Positions 30,811 to 40,550 of a stretch of DNA of 43,158 bases are shown piece by piece. The notes under the pieces are model-generated. The model did not search any database. It had not been told where the DNA came from and saw only the letters and a program-made list of their open reading frames with translations. Origin of the DNA: Campylobacteraceae bacterium (GTDB lineage: Bacteria; Campylobacterota; Campylobacteria; Campylobacterales; Sulfurovaceae); the NCBI GenBank assembly GCA_027081405.1, contig JALWKO010000050.1, forward strand, positions 1 through 43,158, given 5' to 3'. A program made the translations under genes and the position numbers. Position 1 is the first letter of the stretch. Every line of letters begins with the position of its first letter.

Positions 30811-32107
30811 ACTACTCGAAGAATATTCGTTGACCAATATCAGCAAAAAAACCCGTATCGCCCCCGAAAATCTCCAGGCGTTGTTTGACGGCAACTGGGA
30901 AAAGCTCCAAAAAGTGCAGGCGTTGGGGTTCATTTCGATTTTGGAACGGGAGTATGGGCTGGATCTGAGCGATCTGCGTAACGCGTGCAAGGCGTATTAC
31001 GAAACCCACCACAAGGGAGAGGAACAGATCTCCGTCGTACCGGATGAACCGATTTCGACCCACGCCGGAGGGTGGCTGGGAAAAGGGATCGTTCTCGTGT
31101 TTCTGGGATTGTTAGCATATGGGGGGTGGTACTTTTTTATCGGAAACAATCGGGCCTTCCAGGGAACAGAGAACAACGCAACGCCCCGTTCAGAGAGTTT
31201 TTTCGGTTCGGTGATTCACACGGTGGACGGATGGATCGGATCGTTCGGGGGGACACAGACGCCCGAAAACAGTACCGAAGAGCCTCCGGCCGTGCATGGT
31301 GCTTGGGCGAAAAAAACCGAGCAGAACCGGACGCAGAGCGAAACGAAGCCAAAGACGGAAACCACCGTCGCCAAGACGCAGGCACATAGCGAAAAAACCA
31401 CGGTAGTTTCCGACACCGCAACCGAAAAGCCTCGGATCGATCAAAACGAAACCATACCGAACGAAACGCCCTCCGTCACCGAGAATCCGAGCTCCGCGAA
31501 CGCGAGCGAAGATATGTTAAACAATCCCAGCGAGGATGAAGCGATCATCAAGCGGGTCAAAGCGCAAGAAGCACGCAAAGAACGGCAGCAAAACCCAACC
31601 ATTCAGGACGTTGCGAGCCCTTCGGTCGAAGAAAATCTCAGCGACAATACACAAGAACAGGTCTCCAAAATGATCGCTGCGGCAACGGCCATCACCACCC
31701 CGAAAAGTACAAGAGAGCACGTAGCGGCCGATTCGAAACAGGCGAAAACGAAAAAAGCGACCGAAACGAAATCGGCACAGAACGGGAACAAACGGTCCGA
31801 AACTAAGGCGGCCCAAACGTCACAAATCGTGGTCTTGCATCCGTTGGCCAAAATTTGGGTAGGATATACCCAACTACGCACGATGAAACGCTTCGCCGGA
31901 GTGACGAACAAAAATATCTCCTTTGATACGAAAAAAGGGGACTATATCGTCGCCACCGGTCACGGAAAACTGGAATTTACGGTAGGGAAGACAACGCTCC
32001 TGAAACGCAACGACGGGAAGAAACACTACTTCATGATCGCCAAAGGGGCGGTCCGGGAAATCTCCCACGAAGAGTTCCAGCGTCTGAATAGAAGCAAAGT
32101 GTGGTAA
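30797..32107 (+). CDS. RodZ-like membrane protein with N-terminal helix-turn-helix
   Basis: 436 residues. An N-terminal helical domain (1-70; ISKKTRIAPENLQALFDGNW) resembles the cytoplasmic HTH of RodZ. One membrane helix (94-116) leads to a long periplasmic linker (about 120-345) of low complexity, rich in Thr, Glu, Lys, Ser and Asn. A C-terminal globular beta domain follows (IWVGYTQLRTMKRF; GHGKLEFTVG), as in RodZ. It may tie the cytoskeleton to the cell wall. Overlaps the preceding methyltransferase gene. I recall a membrane protein at this site in Campylobacter. Confidence 0.8.
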   Translation: MQLNELLEEYSLTNISKKTRIAPENLQALFDGNWEKLQKVQALGFISILEREYGLDLSDLRNACKAYYETHHKGEEQISVVPDEPISTHAGGWLGKGIVLVFLGLLAYGGWYFFIGNNRAFQGTENNATPRSESFFGSVIHTVDGWIGSFGGTQTPENSTEEPPAVHGAWAKKTEQNRTQSETKPKTETTVAKTQAHSEKTTVVSDTATEKPRIDQNETIPNETPSVTENPSSANASEDMLNNPSEDEAIIKRVKAQEARKERQQNPTIQDVASPSVEENLSDNTQEQVSKMIAAATAITTPKSTREHVAADSKQAKTKKATETKSAQNGNKRSETKAAQTSQIVVLHPLAKIWVGYTQLRTMKRFAGVTNKNISFDTKKGDYIVATGHGKLEFTVGKTTLLKRNDGKKHYFMIAKGAVREISHEEFQRLNRSKVW

Positions 32108-32113
32108 AAAACG

Positions 32114-33355
32114 ATGTTTGACGAAATCCAGTTCAACAAAATCAACCGGCTCCCCAAATACATTTTCGCCGTCGTGAACGAGCTCAAGATGGCCGAGCGC
32201 CGCGCCGGTGCCGACGTGATCGACTTCAGTATGGGCAACCCCGACGGTCCCGCTTTCGAGCCGGTGATCGAAAAGCTGGTCGAGAGCGCCCGCAAACCCC
32301 ACACCCACGGCTACAGCGTCTCCAAAGGGATCTACAAGCTCCGTCTGGCGATTTGCAACTGGTATCTGCGCAAATACAATGTGGTCCTCGACCCCGAAAC
32401 CGAAGCGGTGGCGACCATGGGGAGCAAGGAAGGCTACGTCCACCTGGTCCAGGCGATCACCAATCCCGGAGACGTGGCCATCGTCCCCGATCCCACCTAC
32501 CCCATCCACTCCTACGCTTTCGTCCTGGCCGGCGGAAACGTGGAGAAGATGGAGCTCACCTTCGACGAAACGAGTTTCGAGGTGGATCAGGATCGTTTTT
32601 ACTACGATCTGGAGCGGGCGCTGAAAAATTCGGTCCCCAAGCCCAAATATCTGGTGGTCAACTTCCCCCACAACCCCACCACCGCGACGGTCGATTTGGA
32701 TTTTTACAAGCGATTGGTTCAGATCGCGATGCGGGAACGGTTCTACATCATCAGCGACATCGCCTACGCCGATATCACCTTCGACGGTTACAAAACCCCC
32801 TCGATCCTCCAGGTGGAAGGGGCCAAGGACGTGGCGGTGGAGAGTTTCACCCTCTCCAAAAGCTACAACATGGCCGGGTGGCGGGTTGGTTTCATCGTTG
32901 GCAACCCCAAGCTCGTCGGGGCGCTGCAAAAGATCAAATCGTGGCTCGATTACGGGATGTTCACCCCGATCCAGGTAGCGGCGACGGTGGCGCTGGACGA
33001 GTACGAGCACCTGGTGGACGAAATCGTCATCCCCAAATACCAAAAGCGCCGGGACGTCCTCGTAGAGACGTTTCGCAACGCCGGATGGGACGTGGGCAAG
33101 CCCCGGGCGAGCATGTTCGTCTGGGCCAAAATCCCCGAGGTCGCCCGGGGAATGGGATCGCTGGAGTTCGCCAAAGAGCTGCTGCTCAAAGCCCACGTGG
33201 CCGTCAGCCCCGGGATCGGGTTCGGCGAATACGGGGACGAATACGTCCGGATCGCCTTGATCGAAAACGAAAAGCGGATCCGCCAGGCGGCCAAAAATAT
33301 CAAACACTATCTGCGGGAACTCAACAAAGAGAAGGAAGAACAGGCCAATGGTTAA
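32114..33355 (+). CDS. PLP-dependent aminotransferase, class I/II (AlaC-like)
   Basis: 413 residues, fold type I. IDFSMGNPDGPAFEPVIEKL, NFPHNPTTATV, ISDIAYADITFDGY and SFTLSKSYNMAGWRVGF, with Lys of SKSYNM as the PLP lysine, are visible. It is closest in pattern to AlaC (glutamate-pyruvate) and LL-diaminopimelate aminotransferase-like enzymes. The ATG follows the previous stop by six bases and the end overlaps hom, so the three genes are probably one operon. Substrate not certain. Confidence 0.9.
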   Translation: MFDEIQFNKINRLPKYIFAVVNELKMAERRAGADVIDFSMGNPDGPAFEPVIEKLVESARKPHTHGYSVSKGIYKLRLAICNWYLRKYNVVLDPETEAVATMGSKEGYVHLVQAITNPGDVAIVPDPTYPIHSYAFVLAGGNVEKMELTFDETSFEVDQDRFYYDLERALKNSVPKPKYLVVNFPHNPTTATVDLDFYKRLVQIAMRERFYIISDIAYADITFDGYKTPSILQVEGAKDVAVESFTLSKSYNMAGWRVGFIVGNPKLVGALQKIKSWLDYGMFTPIQVAATVALDEYEHLVDEIVIPKYQKRRDVLVETFRNAGWDVGKPRASMFVWAKIPEVARGMGSLEFAKELLLKAHVAVSPGIGFGEYGDEYVRIALIENEKRIRQAAKNIKHYLRELNKEKEEQANG

Positions 33356-34610
33356 AGTGGGAATACTCGGCGTCGGAACCGTCGGAGAGAGCGTCGTGAA
33401 TATTCTGATCGAAAACGGTGACATCATCGAGGCGAGGGCGGGGCGGAGGATCGTCCCGGTCATCGGTGCGGTGCGGGATCTGGGCAAGGCCCGTTCGGTC
33501 GACATTCCCCTCACCGACGATCCGATGGAGGTGATCGAGAGCACCGACGTCGATATCGTCGTGGAGCTCATGGGGGGAGTCGAAGAGCCCTACCGACTGG
33601 TCAAAAAGGCCCTCGAAGAGGGCAAACCGGTCGTCACCGCCAACAAGGCGCTCCTGGCCTATCATCGCTACGAACTGCAGGAGATCGCCGGATCGACCCC
33701 GCTGTTTTATGAAGCGAGCGTCGCCGGGGGGATCCCGATCATCGGAGCGCTACGCAACGGACTGAGCGCCAATCACATCGAGTCGATCAAGGGGATCATG
33801 AACGGTACCTGCAACTTCATGCTGACCAAAATGATCGACGAAGGTGCCGACTACGAGACGGTGCTGGCAGAAGCCCAGGAGCTGGGCTACGCCGAAGCCG
33901 ATCCCACCTTCGACGTAGGGGGGTACGATGCGGCCCACAAGCTGCTGATCCTCGGCTCCATCGCCTACGGGATCGACGCGAAGCCCGAAGAGATCATCAT
34001 CGAAGGGATCGAAAACATCACCGCCACCGACGTGGAATTCGCCCGGGAATTCGGATACGAGATCAAGCTTCTGGGGATCGCCAAAAAGGTTGACGAAGGG
34101 GTCGAGATGCGGGTGCACGCCACGATGATCCCCGCCGGGAGCATGATCGCCAAGGTCGACGGGGTGATGAACGCCGTCAGCGTCGTGGGAGACCGGGTCG
34201 GGGAGACGATGTTCTACGGCCCCGGTGCCGGGGGGGACGCCACCGCCAGCGCGGTGATCGCCGACATTGTGGAGATTGTACGGGGCAATACCGGACCGAT
34301 GCTCGGCTACAAAAAAGGCCTAGAAAGCGGAATGAAGCTTCTCCCCCCCGAGCGGGTCCGGAGCCACTACTATCTCAAACTCAAGGTGGTCGACCGGCCT
34401 GGCGTCCTGGCGGCGGTTACGTCGACGCTGGGAGAGCACGGCATCTCCATCGAATCGATGCTCCAGAAACCCTCCCGTCTGACCGACCGGGTGCGGCTGC
34501 TCTTTACGACCCACGAATGCTACGAATCGGAGATCCGCAAAGCGATCGAAGCGTTGCGCTCGCTGGACGTGGTCGACGATTCGGTGGGAATGATCCGAAT
34601 CGAGAAATAG
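33348..34610 (+). CDS. hom: Homoserine dehydrogenase
   Basis: 420 residues. Reduces aspartate semialdehyde to homoserine on the way to threonine and methionine. The NAD(P) motif is GILGVGTVGESV near the N-terminus. VTANKALLAYH, EASVAGGIPIIGALRNGL, and YAEADPTFDVGGYDAAHKL are catalytic-domain signatures, and the last 90 residues are an ACT domain (RPGVLAAVTSTLGEHGISI), so feedback control by an amino acid is expected. Overlaps the aminotransferase gene. Confidence 0.96.
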   Translation: MVKVGILGVGTVGESVVNILIENGDIIEARAGRRIVPVIGAVRDLGKARSVDIPLTDDPMEVIESTDVDIVVELMGGVEEPYRLVKKALEEGKPVVTANKALLAYHRYELQEIAGSTPLFYEASVAGGIPIIGALRNGLSANHIESIKGIMNGTCNFMLTKMIDEGADYETVLAEAQELGYAEADPTFDVGGYDAAHKLLILGSIAYGIDAKPEEIIIEGIENITATDVEFAREFGYEIKLLGIAKKVDEGVEMRVHATMIPAGSMIAKVDGVMNAVSVVGDRVGETMFYGPGAGGDATASAVIADIVEIVRGNTGPMLGYKKGLESGMKLLPPERVRSHYYLKLKVVDRPGVLAAVTSTLGEHGISIESMLQKPSRLTDRVRLLFTTHECYESEIRKAIEALRSLDVVDDSVGMIRIEK

Positions 34611-34625
34611 ACGGAGGGAAACGGT

Positions 34626-35132
34626 ATGGCCAAAGCGAAAGAACACTATTTCGACATCAGCGCCAAGCTGGACATGATGGAGATGAAAAACGCCATCGAG
34701 CAGGCCAGAAAGGAGGTCTCCACCCGTTTCGATTTCAAAGGGATCGAGACCGCCATCGAGCTGAACGAAAAAGCTAAAACCCTCTCTCTTGTGAGCTCCA
34801 GCGACTCCAAAATCGACGCTCTCAAAGACATCCTCCTCTCCAAAATGATCAAACGGGGACTCTCCCCCAAATCGCTCGATGAGGTCAAGCGGGAAGGGGT
34901 CAGCGGCGGCAAGGTCAAGGTGATCTATCGGATTGTCGACACCATCGACCGGGACGAAGCCAAACGGATCGTCAAGGCGATCAAAGAGAGCAAACTCAAA
35001 GTCACCCCCGCCGTCCAGGGGGATGAGATCCGCGTCAGCGGAAAGAAAATCGACGATCTGCAGGCGGTGATCGCCCTCGTCAAAAAAATGGAAGACCTCA
35101 AAGCTCCCCTGGTATTCGGCAATTTCCACTGA
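34626..35132 (+). CDS. YajQ-family nucleotide-binding protein
   Basis: 168 residues of two related ferredoxin-like domains: HYFDISAKLDMMEMKNAI with STRFDFKGIE in the first, and DEAKRIVKAIKESKLKV with GDEIRVSGKKIDDLQAVI in the second. This is the YajQ family; members bind cyclic di-GMP or other nucleotides and RNA in some bacteria. It starts 15 bases after hom with GGAGGG upstream. Its role here is not known. Confidence 0.92.
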   Translation: MAKAKEHYFDISAKLDMMEMKNAIEQARKEVSTRFDFKGIETAIELNEKAKTLSLVSSSDSKIDALKDILLSKMIKRGLSPKSLDEVKREGVSGGKVKVIYRIVDTIDRDEAKRIVKAIKESKLKVTPAVQGDEIRVSGKKIDDLQAVIALVKKMEDLKAPLVFGNFH

Positions 35133-35159
35133 TCGGTTCCGTTGCGTCCCCTCCTGGGA

Positions 35160-35165
35160 TATAAT
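35160..35165 (+). promoter_or_regulatory. -10 box of the phosphoribosyltransferase-dtd unit
   Basis: TATAAT 54 bases before the ATG at 35220, between yajQ and the next gene. Confidence 0.5.
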
Positions 35166-35219
35166 GGGTGAAAAAAGGATCCTGCATGTCGGGATTGGTC
35201 GTAGCCGAAGGAGGAGCCC

Positions 35220-35861
35220 ATGTTCGAGAACCGAAAGGATGCCGGCAGACGGCTGGGGGAGGCCCTCGAGCCCTATCGCCGCTACCATCCCCTCGTACTG
35301 GCGATCCCCCGCGGGGGTGCGGAGGTGGGCTTCGAGGTGGCCCGGGTGCTGGATGCCGATTTCGATCTGATCATCTGCCGGAAACTTCCCTATCCCTTCA
35401 ATCCCGAAAGCGGCTTCGGTGCGATCGCCGAGGACGGGACCGCCTACATCAACCCCCGGGCGTCGATCCCGATGAGCTGGGAGGAGATCGAAGCGATCAT
35501 CCGGGAGCAACACGCGGAGATCGAGCGGCGGATTCGCGTGTTGCGCGGCGGTCGTCCCATCACCCCCATCGAGGGGCGCACCGTGATCCTGGTCGACGAC
35601 GGGATCGCGATGGGTTCGACGATGCACGCGGCGCTGGCGATGTGCCGCCATCACAACGCCGAGCGGGTGATCGTCGCCGTCCCCGTCGCCGGTCCCTATT
35701 CGGTGCGAGAATTCTCTCCCATCGCCGACGGTCTCGTCGTCCTCGAATCCCCTCCCGATTTCCACGCCGTGGCCCAGGTCTACCGCAACTGGTACGACGT
35801 GAGCGACGAAAAGGTTCTACAGATCATGGAGCGGTGGCGTCGGTTCAAAGAGGGGCGATGA
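35220..35861 (+). CDS. Phosphoribosyltransferase-family protein
   Basis: 213 residues. The PRPP-binding motif is VILVDDGIAMGSTM (about 120-133), and LAIPRGGAEVG near the N-terminus is the other typical loop. Proteins of this kind are often annotated as predicted phosphoribosyltransferases and the base substrate is unknown. A strong Shine-Dalgarno (AAGGAGGAG) precedes the ATG. Its stop overlaps the dtd start (ATGA). Confidence 0.88.
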   Translation: MFENRKDAGRRLGEALEPYRRYHPLVLAIPRGGAEVGFEVARVLDADFDLIICRKLPYPFNPESGFGAIAEDGTAYINPRASIPMSWEEIEAIIREQHAEIERRIRVLRGGRPITPIEGRTVILVDDGIAMGSTMHAALAMCRHHNAERVIVAVPVAGPYSVREFSPIADGLVVLESPPDFHAVAQVYRNWYDVSDEKVLQIMERWRRFKEGR

Positions 35862-36301
35862 TCGCACTGTTGCAACGGGTCTCCCGCAGTGCCGTCCGGG
35901 TAGAGGGGGAGACGATCGCCCGGATCGGACCGGGGGTGACGATTTTGCTGGGAGTACTCCTCGATGACCGAAGCGCGGACATCGACAGGCTGGTGAAAAA
36001 GATCCCCTTTTTACGGATATTCCCCGACGAAAAAGGGCGGATGGACCGCAGCCTCGTCGATATCGGAGGCGAAGCTCTGGTGGTGAGCCAGTTCACCCTC
36101 GCCGCCGATCTGAGGCGCGGAAGGCGCCCGAGTTTTGATGCCGCCATGCCCCCCGATCCTGCCCGGGAACTCTACGAAGAATTTTGCCGTCGTTTGGCGG
36201 AGCATGTACCGGTGAAGCGGGGGATCTTCGGAGCGATGATGGAGGTGGAAATCCTCAATGACGGACCGGTCACTCTGATCCTCGACAGTCGGAAACTGTA
36301 G
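35858..36301 (+). CDS. dtd: D-aminoacyl-tRNA deacylase
   Basis: 147 residues. Removes D-amino acids and misattached glycine from tRNA. VVSQFTLAADLRRGRRPSF contains the conserved SQFTL motif, NDGPVTLIL is the Gly-cisPro-type motif, and IALLQRVSRSAV is the standard N-terminus. Coupled to the preceding phosphoribosyltransferase gene by a four-base overlap. Confidence 0.95.
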   Translation: MIALLQRVSRSAVRVEGETIARIGPGVTILLGVLLDDRSADIDRLVKKIPFLRIFPDEKGRMDRSLVDIGGEALVVSQFTLAADLRRGRRPSFDAAMPPDPARELYEEFCRRLAEHVPVKRGIFGAMMEVEILNDGPVTLILDSRKL

Positions 36302-36398
36302 TAAGAATAGTGTCAGGATCCTTGGACTGTATCCGAATCTACTATCGTCGGGAAATGGCAGGGTGTGATATTCAAACCGTGCGATCTACTTGCCTGGT

Positions 36399-36404
36399 AT
36401 AATC
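36399..36404 (+). promoter_or_regulatory. -10 box of ruvA
   Basis: TATAAT 27 bases before the ruvA ATG, in the 129-base gap after dtd. Confidence 0.5.
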
Positions 36405-36430
36405 TCCAAAACTCCTCAAAGGATCCAAGG

Positions 36431-36994
36431 ATGATCGTCGGAATCGAAGGCAAAGTGGAGTTTCGCGACCCCACGCGGCTCCATCTCAATGTAGGCGGGT
36501 TGATCTACGAAGTGAACGTCTCTGTCAATACCTCCAACGCCGTGGCCGGCAAAGAGAAGGTACGGCTGCACGTGACCCAGATCATCCGCGAAGACGCCGA
36601 TCTCCTCTACGGTTTCGCCGAACCGAACGAAAAGAAGATGTTCGACACCCTGCTCAAAATCAACGGCGTGGGCCCCAAAGTGGCCCAGGCGGTCTGCTCC
36701 ACCTTCACCCCCGAGACCTTCGCCAAGGTGGTGGCATCCAAGGATGTGACGCTGCTCAAGCGGGTCCCCGGCATCGGCCCCAAGGCCGCCAGCCGGATCC
36801 TGGTGGAGCTGGCCGATTTCATCGTCGACGGCTCCGAAGGGGCCACGGGCGGAGGAGCCGATCACCACGAAGCGATGATGGCCCTCGAGAGCCTCGGATT
36901 CAAAAAAGAGGCGATCCGCAAAGCCCTGGCCGGAGAGAGCGGCGACACCGCCACCCTGGTCAAAGCCGCCCTCAAGAAACTCCAGCGCCTTTGA
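36431..36994 (+). CDS. ruvA: Holliday junction branch migration protein RuvA
   Basis: 187 residues. OB-fold ([20 protein letters not shown]), two helix-hairpin-helix motifs ([32 protein letters not shown]) and a C-terminal RuvB-contact domain ([20 protein letters not shown]). Binds four-way junctions and loads RuvB. The ATG at 36431 follows AAAGGA; the upstream frame from 36365 is rejected. ruvB is not in the window. Confidence 0.96.
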   Translation: MIVGIEGKVEFRDPTRLHLNVGGLIYEVNVSVNTSNAVAGKEKVRLHVTQIIREDADLLYGFAEPNEKKMFDTLLKINGVGPKVAQAVCSTFTPETFAKVVASKDVTLLKRVPGIGPKAASRILVELADFIVDGSEGATGGGADHHEAMMALESLGFKKEAIRKALAGESGDTATLVKAALKKLQRL

Positions 36995-37000
36995 GGCTCT

Positions 37001-39451
37001 ATGGGCCCCACTTTTCCCGTCCATTCGGTCCTCGACGATCTGCGCGACGCGCAGGCGACGCGTCGGACGGCGATCCTGCAGGCGGCTCCCGGAGCGGGGA
37101 AAACCACCGTCGTGCCGATCGCGTTGATGGAAGAGCCCTGGCTCAAGGGCAAAAAGATCCTACTCCTCGAACCCCGTCGCCTGGCCGCCCGCTCCGCCGC
37201 CGAACGGATGGCCGAGACCCTCGGCGAAGCGGTGGGTGTGCAGGTGGGCTACCGGATGCGGGGAGCCCAGCGGATCGGTCCCGAAACACGGATCGAAGTG
37301 ATCACCGAGGGGGTTCTAGGGGCGATGCTACGCAGCGATCCGGCACTGGAAGATGTGGGGCTCGTGATCTTCGACGAATTCCACGAGCGCTCCCTCGAGG
37401 CCGATACGGGACTGGCGTTGACGCTGCAGGTGCGGCAGCTCTTTCGGGACGATCTGCGGCTGCTGGTGATGTCGGCGACTCTCCCGGAGGGGATCGGGCG
37501 GGTTTTGCCCGACGCGCCGCGGATCGAAGCGCCGGGCAAGATGCATCCGGTGCGGATCCTCCACCGCGATCCCAGAGCTCCCCGCGTCACTCCCGCCACC
37601 GTCGCCGACGAAGTGGCTTCGGAAACCCTCCGGGCCCTCAAAGAGGAGGAGGGGGATATCCTGGTCTTCCTCCCGGGGATGCGGGAGATCGTGCGTGCCG
37701 AGGCGATCCTGAAGGGGCGTGTGGGGGAAGGGGTGTCGATCCTTCCGCTGCACGGTTCGCTCCCGGTTCAGGCGCAGCGGGCCGTGTTGGCGCCCGCTGC
37801 GGAAGGGGGCCGCAGGGTGGTCCTCGCCACCAACGTGGCCGAAACCTCCCTCACCATCGAGGGGACACGGGTGGTGATCGACGGAGGATACGAGCGGAGT
37901 GTCGTCTACGACCCCACGCTGGGATTTCCCCGCCGCGAAACACGCCCCATCAGCAGGGACTCCGCCATACAGCGTGCCGGTCGTGCGGGACGGACCGCTC
38001 CGGGGAGTTGCCGCCGCCTGTGGGAAGAGGGGCGCGCATTGCCCCCTTCGCGCATCCCCGAAATTCTCCGGAGCGATCTGAGCGCGCTTTGTCTGGAGCT
38101 GGCCGCCTGGGGCGCCCGCCCCGACGAACTGGCATGGATCGACCCTCCGCCGGAACATGCGGTACGGGAGGCGGAGCGGGTATTGATATTATTGAATATG
38201 ATTACCGAAGAGGGGGCGATCACCCCGTATGGGGAGCGGGCTCTGGCTTCGGGACTTCCTCCGCGGCTGGCCCACATGCTCCTGAAGGGGGATGCGGAGG
38301 GGTACGGTTACGAAGCGGCGCTGCTGGCCCTGTGGTGGCAGGAACGACCCGAAGGGGTCGCCCACGCCGACCTCCGGATCGTCCTGGAGCGGATCCACGC
38401 ACGGCTCCGCCGTGACGAACGGCTGCGTCGGGCGCTGGAGCGGATCCTTCGCAGAAGTTCGATCGCCCCGTCCCATCGGATCGAAGTCGAGGCGGCCGGA
38501 AGGCTGACGGCACTGGCCTATCCCGAACGGATCCTCCGCCGAAAGGAGCGGGAGCGCTTCGTTTCGGTGGCGGGGAGAGGGGCCCGGGTGATGGATGGGG
38601 CCCTGGCGGAGGAGCAGTGGCTGGCCGCCGCCGGAATGGGGGGCGAGGGGGTTGAAGCCCGGGTCTATGAAGCGGCTCCGGTGGAGGAGTCGTGGGTGCG
38701 GGAACGCTACGCCGCGCGGATCGAGTCGGAGGAGCGGATCGCCCTGGACGAGCGAAGGGGCCGGATCGAAGCGTATGCACTGGAGCGGCTCGGAGCGATC
38801 GAGCTGGAGCGCCGGCCTCTGCACGAACCGGATATGAAGACGGTCGCAAGGCTCTGGTGCGGTTATCTGCGCGAGCTCCCCCCGGAGCGATGGCCCGTGG
38901 GGGAGAAGGCCCGAAGGCTCCTCGATCGGCTCCGATTCGCGGCCCTGTACGATCCGGAGCGGTTCGGCGGGATCGCAGAGGGGCTGCTTGCGCAGTGTGA
39001 GGAGACCGTCGGAGAGTATCTGGGATCGGCGCGGAGTGTGGAAGAGCTAGAGCGGATCGATTGGCCCGGGATCGTCATGGGGGTACTGGGGTGGAAGCGC
39101 TCCAGGGAGCTGGATCGCTTCGCGCCCGAACGGATCGAGATCCCCAGCGGCAGGACGGTGCGCATCGACTATACCGATCCTGCCCACCCGGTCCTGGCGG
39201 TGAAGCTACAGGAGCTTTTCGGATGGAGGGAGACTCCCCGGATCGCCGCAGGGAAGGTCCCGCTGCGGATCCACCTCCTCTCTCCGGCGGGGCGGCCGGT
39301 GCAGATCACCGAAGATCTGGAACATTTCTGGCGCCACGGCTACCCCGAAGTGCGCAGAGAGCTCCGGGGCCGCTACCCCAAACACCCCTGGCCCGAAGAC
39401 CCCTTCACCGCGCCCCCCACGCGGGGAGTGAAATTGAGAGTTGAGAATTGA
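37001..39451 (+). CDS. hrpB: ATP-dependent helicase HrpB
   Basis: 816 residues, the family length. Motif I AAPGAGKTT (about 29-37), motif II DEFHER (the DEAH variant used by HrpB), MSATLPEG, TNVAETSLTIEGTRVVIDGG, and QRAGRAGRTAPG, followed by the HrpB-specific C-terminal domain (ERIEIPSGRTVRIDYTDPAHPVLAVKLQELFG). RNA/DNA helicase of unclear role. It starts six bases after ruvA. The last residues (LRVEN) and the stop are encoded by a heptamer array, beyond the end expected for the domain. Confidence 0.94.
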   Translation: MGPTFPVHSVLDDLRDAQATRRTAILQAAPGAGKTTVVPIALMEEPWLKGKKILLLEPRRLAARSAAERMAETLGEAVGVQVGYRMRGAQRIGPETRIEVITEGVLGAMLRSDPALEDVGLVIFDEFHERSLEADTGLALTLQVRQLFRDDLRLLVMSATLPEGIGRVLPDAPRIEAPGKMHPVRILHRDPRAPRVTPATVADEVASETLRALKEEEGDILVFLPGMREIVRAEAILKGRVGEGVSILPLHGSLPVQAQRAVLAPAAEGGRRVVLATNVAETSLTIEGTRVVIDGGYERSVVYDPTLGFPRRETRPISRDSAIQRAGRAGRTAPGSCRRLWEEGRALPPSRIPEILRSDLSALCLELAAWGARPDELAWIDPPPEHAVREAERVLILLNMITEEGAITPYGERALASGLPPRLAHMLLKGDAEGYGYEAALLALWWQERPEGVAHADLRIVLERIHARLRRDERLRRALERILRRSSIAPSHRIEVEAAGRLTALAYPERILRRKERERFVSVAGRGARVMDGALAEEQWLAAAGMGGEGVEARVYEAAPVEESWVRERYAARIESEERIALDERRGRIEAYALERLGAIELERRPLHEPDMKTVARLWCGYLRELPPERWPVGEKARRLLDRLRFAALYDPERFGGIAEGLLAQCEETVGEYLGSARSVEELERIDWPGIVMGVLGWKRSRELDRFAPERIEIPSGRTVRIDYTDPAHPVLAVKLQELFGWRETPRIAAGKVPLRIHLLSPAGRPVQITEDLEHFWRHGYPEVRRELRGRYPKHPWPEDPFTAPPTRGVKLRVEN

Positions 39452-39690
39452 GGATGGAGAATTTCGGGGCACCGCGTGGCGGCACGATGTGAGTGAAGAA
39501 TGAAAAATGAAAAGTGAAGAATGGCGGTGCGCCGCGTGGCGCGGATTGATGATGGATTTTGGATTTTGGATTGTGGGGCGTTGCGTTGCAACGCGTTTTC
39601 AAACGATACACAACGTATCCCCAATGACCAGTGACCAATGACGAATGACGTTGCCGAAGGCAACAGTTCTTGCGACCAGAGGCCCGAAGG
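39433..39690. repeat. Heptamer-array/hairpin mosaic after hrpB
   Basis: ATTGAGA/GTTGAGA/ATTGAGG/ATGGAGA at 39433-39460 (covering the hrpB stop), AGTGAAG/AATGAAA units at 39492-39519, GGATTTT units at about 39553-39571, GCGTTGC-GTT-GCAACGC, AATGACC-type units at 39622-39649, GTTGCC-GAA-GGCAAC at 39650-39664, and GGCCC-GAA-GGGCC at 39681-39693. No gene seen. Confidence 0.85.
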
Positions 39691-39731
39691 GCCGTGTGTG
39701 CGACTCGATCGTATTTTGCATGTGAACCGTC

Positions 39732-40478
39732 TCAGAGTTCGATCCCGAGTCGTTTGGCCAGTTCCCGGGCCGCGACGGTGGCTTTGTCCTCCAGATACAG
39801 ATCGGTCCGATCGGCGGTGTAGCGGGAAGGTTCGACGTTGATCTCGATCATCGGTGCGCGGGTCTGATACGGCAGCATCGAGGCGGGTGCCACTTCCCCC
39901 GTGGTCCCCACGACGATCAGGAGATCGGCCTCACCCAGGAGCCGTTCCGATTCGCGCCACGCTTCGGGGGGAATCGATTCGCCGAAAAAGACGAAATCGG
40001 GCTTGAGCACTCCGCCGCATCGGGTGCAGCGGGGCGGAAGCTCGCTCAGGTCGTGCTCGGTGAAGGGGGTGCGATCCCGACATTCGGTACACACGAGGGT
40101 CCGGGCGGTGCCGTGAAACTCCACGACGGTGCGGCTCCCCGCTTCCTGATGGAGGTTGTCGATGTTCTGGGTGATGACGCCGATGAGCGATCCGGCCTCC
40201 TCCAGCCGGGCGAGGAAGCGATGGGCCGCGTTGGGTCGGGCGTTGGCCCCCATGTAGTCGTAAAAAATCTCCCGGATCGCTTCCCATGACTCCCGCGGGT
40301 GGGCGAAAAAATACCCCAGATCGAGGATCTTGGGGTCGTAGCGGCTCCAGAGCCCTTCGGCACCGCGGAAGGTGGGGATGCCGCTCTCGACCGAGATTCC
40401 GGCACCGGTGAAAGCGACGATCCGCCGGGCCTCGTCGATCATCCGTGCCGCTTCGTCGTACTGTCCTTTCGTAGCCAT
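39732..40478 (-). CDS. cobB: Sirtuin-type NAD-dependent protein deacylase
   Basis: 248 residues. FTGAGISVESGIPTFRG (about 31-47) binds NAD; TQNIDNLHQEAG, EFHGTARTL with the catalytic His, and two zinc Cys pairs (CTEC, CTRC) are all present; KPDFVFFGE follows. This is the class III sirtuin layout. The start at 40478 follows AAGGAG by five bases. Downstream of pgsA, 72 bases away, with a possible own promoter (TACAAT on the minus strand at 40517-40522). Confidence 0.92.
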   Translation of the reverse strand: MATKGQYDEAARMIDEARRIVAFTGAGISVESGIPTFRGAEGLWSRYDPKILDLGYFFAHPRESWEAIREIFYDYMGANARPNAAHRFLARLEEAGSLIGVITQNIDNLHQEAGSRTVVEFHGTARTLVCTECRDRTPFTEHDLSELPPRCTRCGGVLKPDFVFFGESIPPEAWRESERLLGEADLLIVVGTTGEVAPASMLPYQTRAPMIEINVEPSRYTADRTDLYLEDKATVAARELAKRLGIEL

Positions 40479-40550
40479 CACGACTCCTTGTTCGGGGAAG
40501 TGGTGGGGTAAAAGGTATTGTACTTTATCTCCGGCTCGGCGGGGACGGGA

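Noticed and set aside
2327-40478. Macro-domain protein and sirtuin as a linked ADP-ribosylation/deacylation system
   Set aside because: The two genes are about 37 kb apart with no shared operon or common regulatory motif visible.
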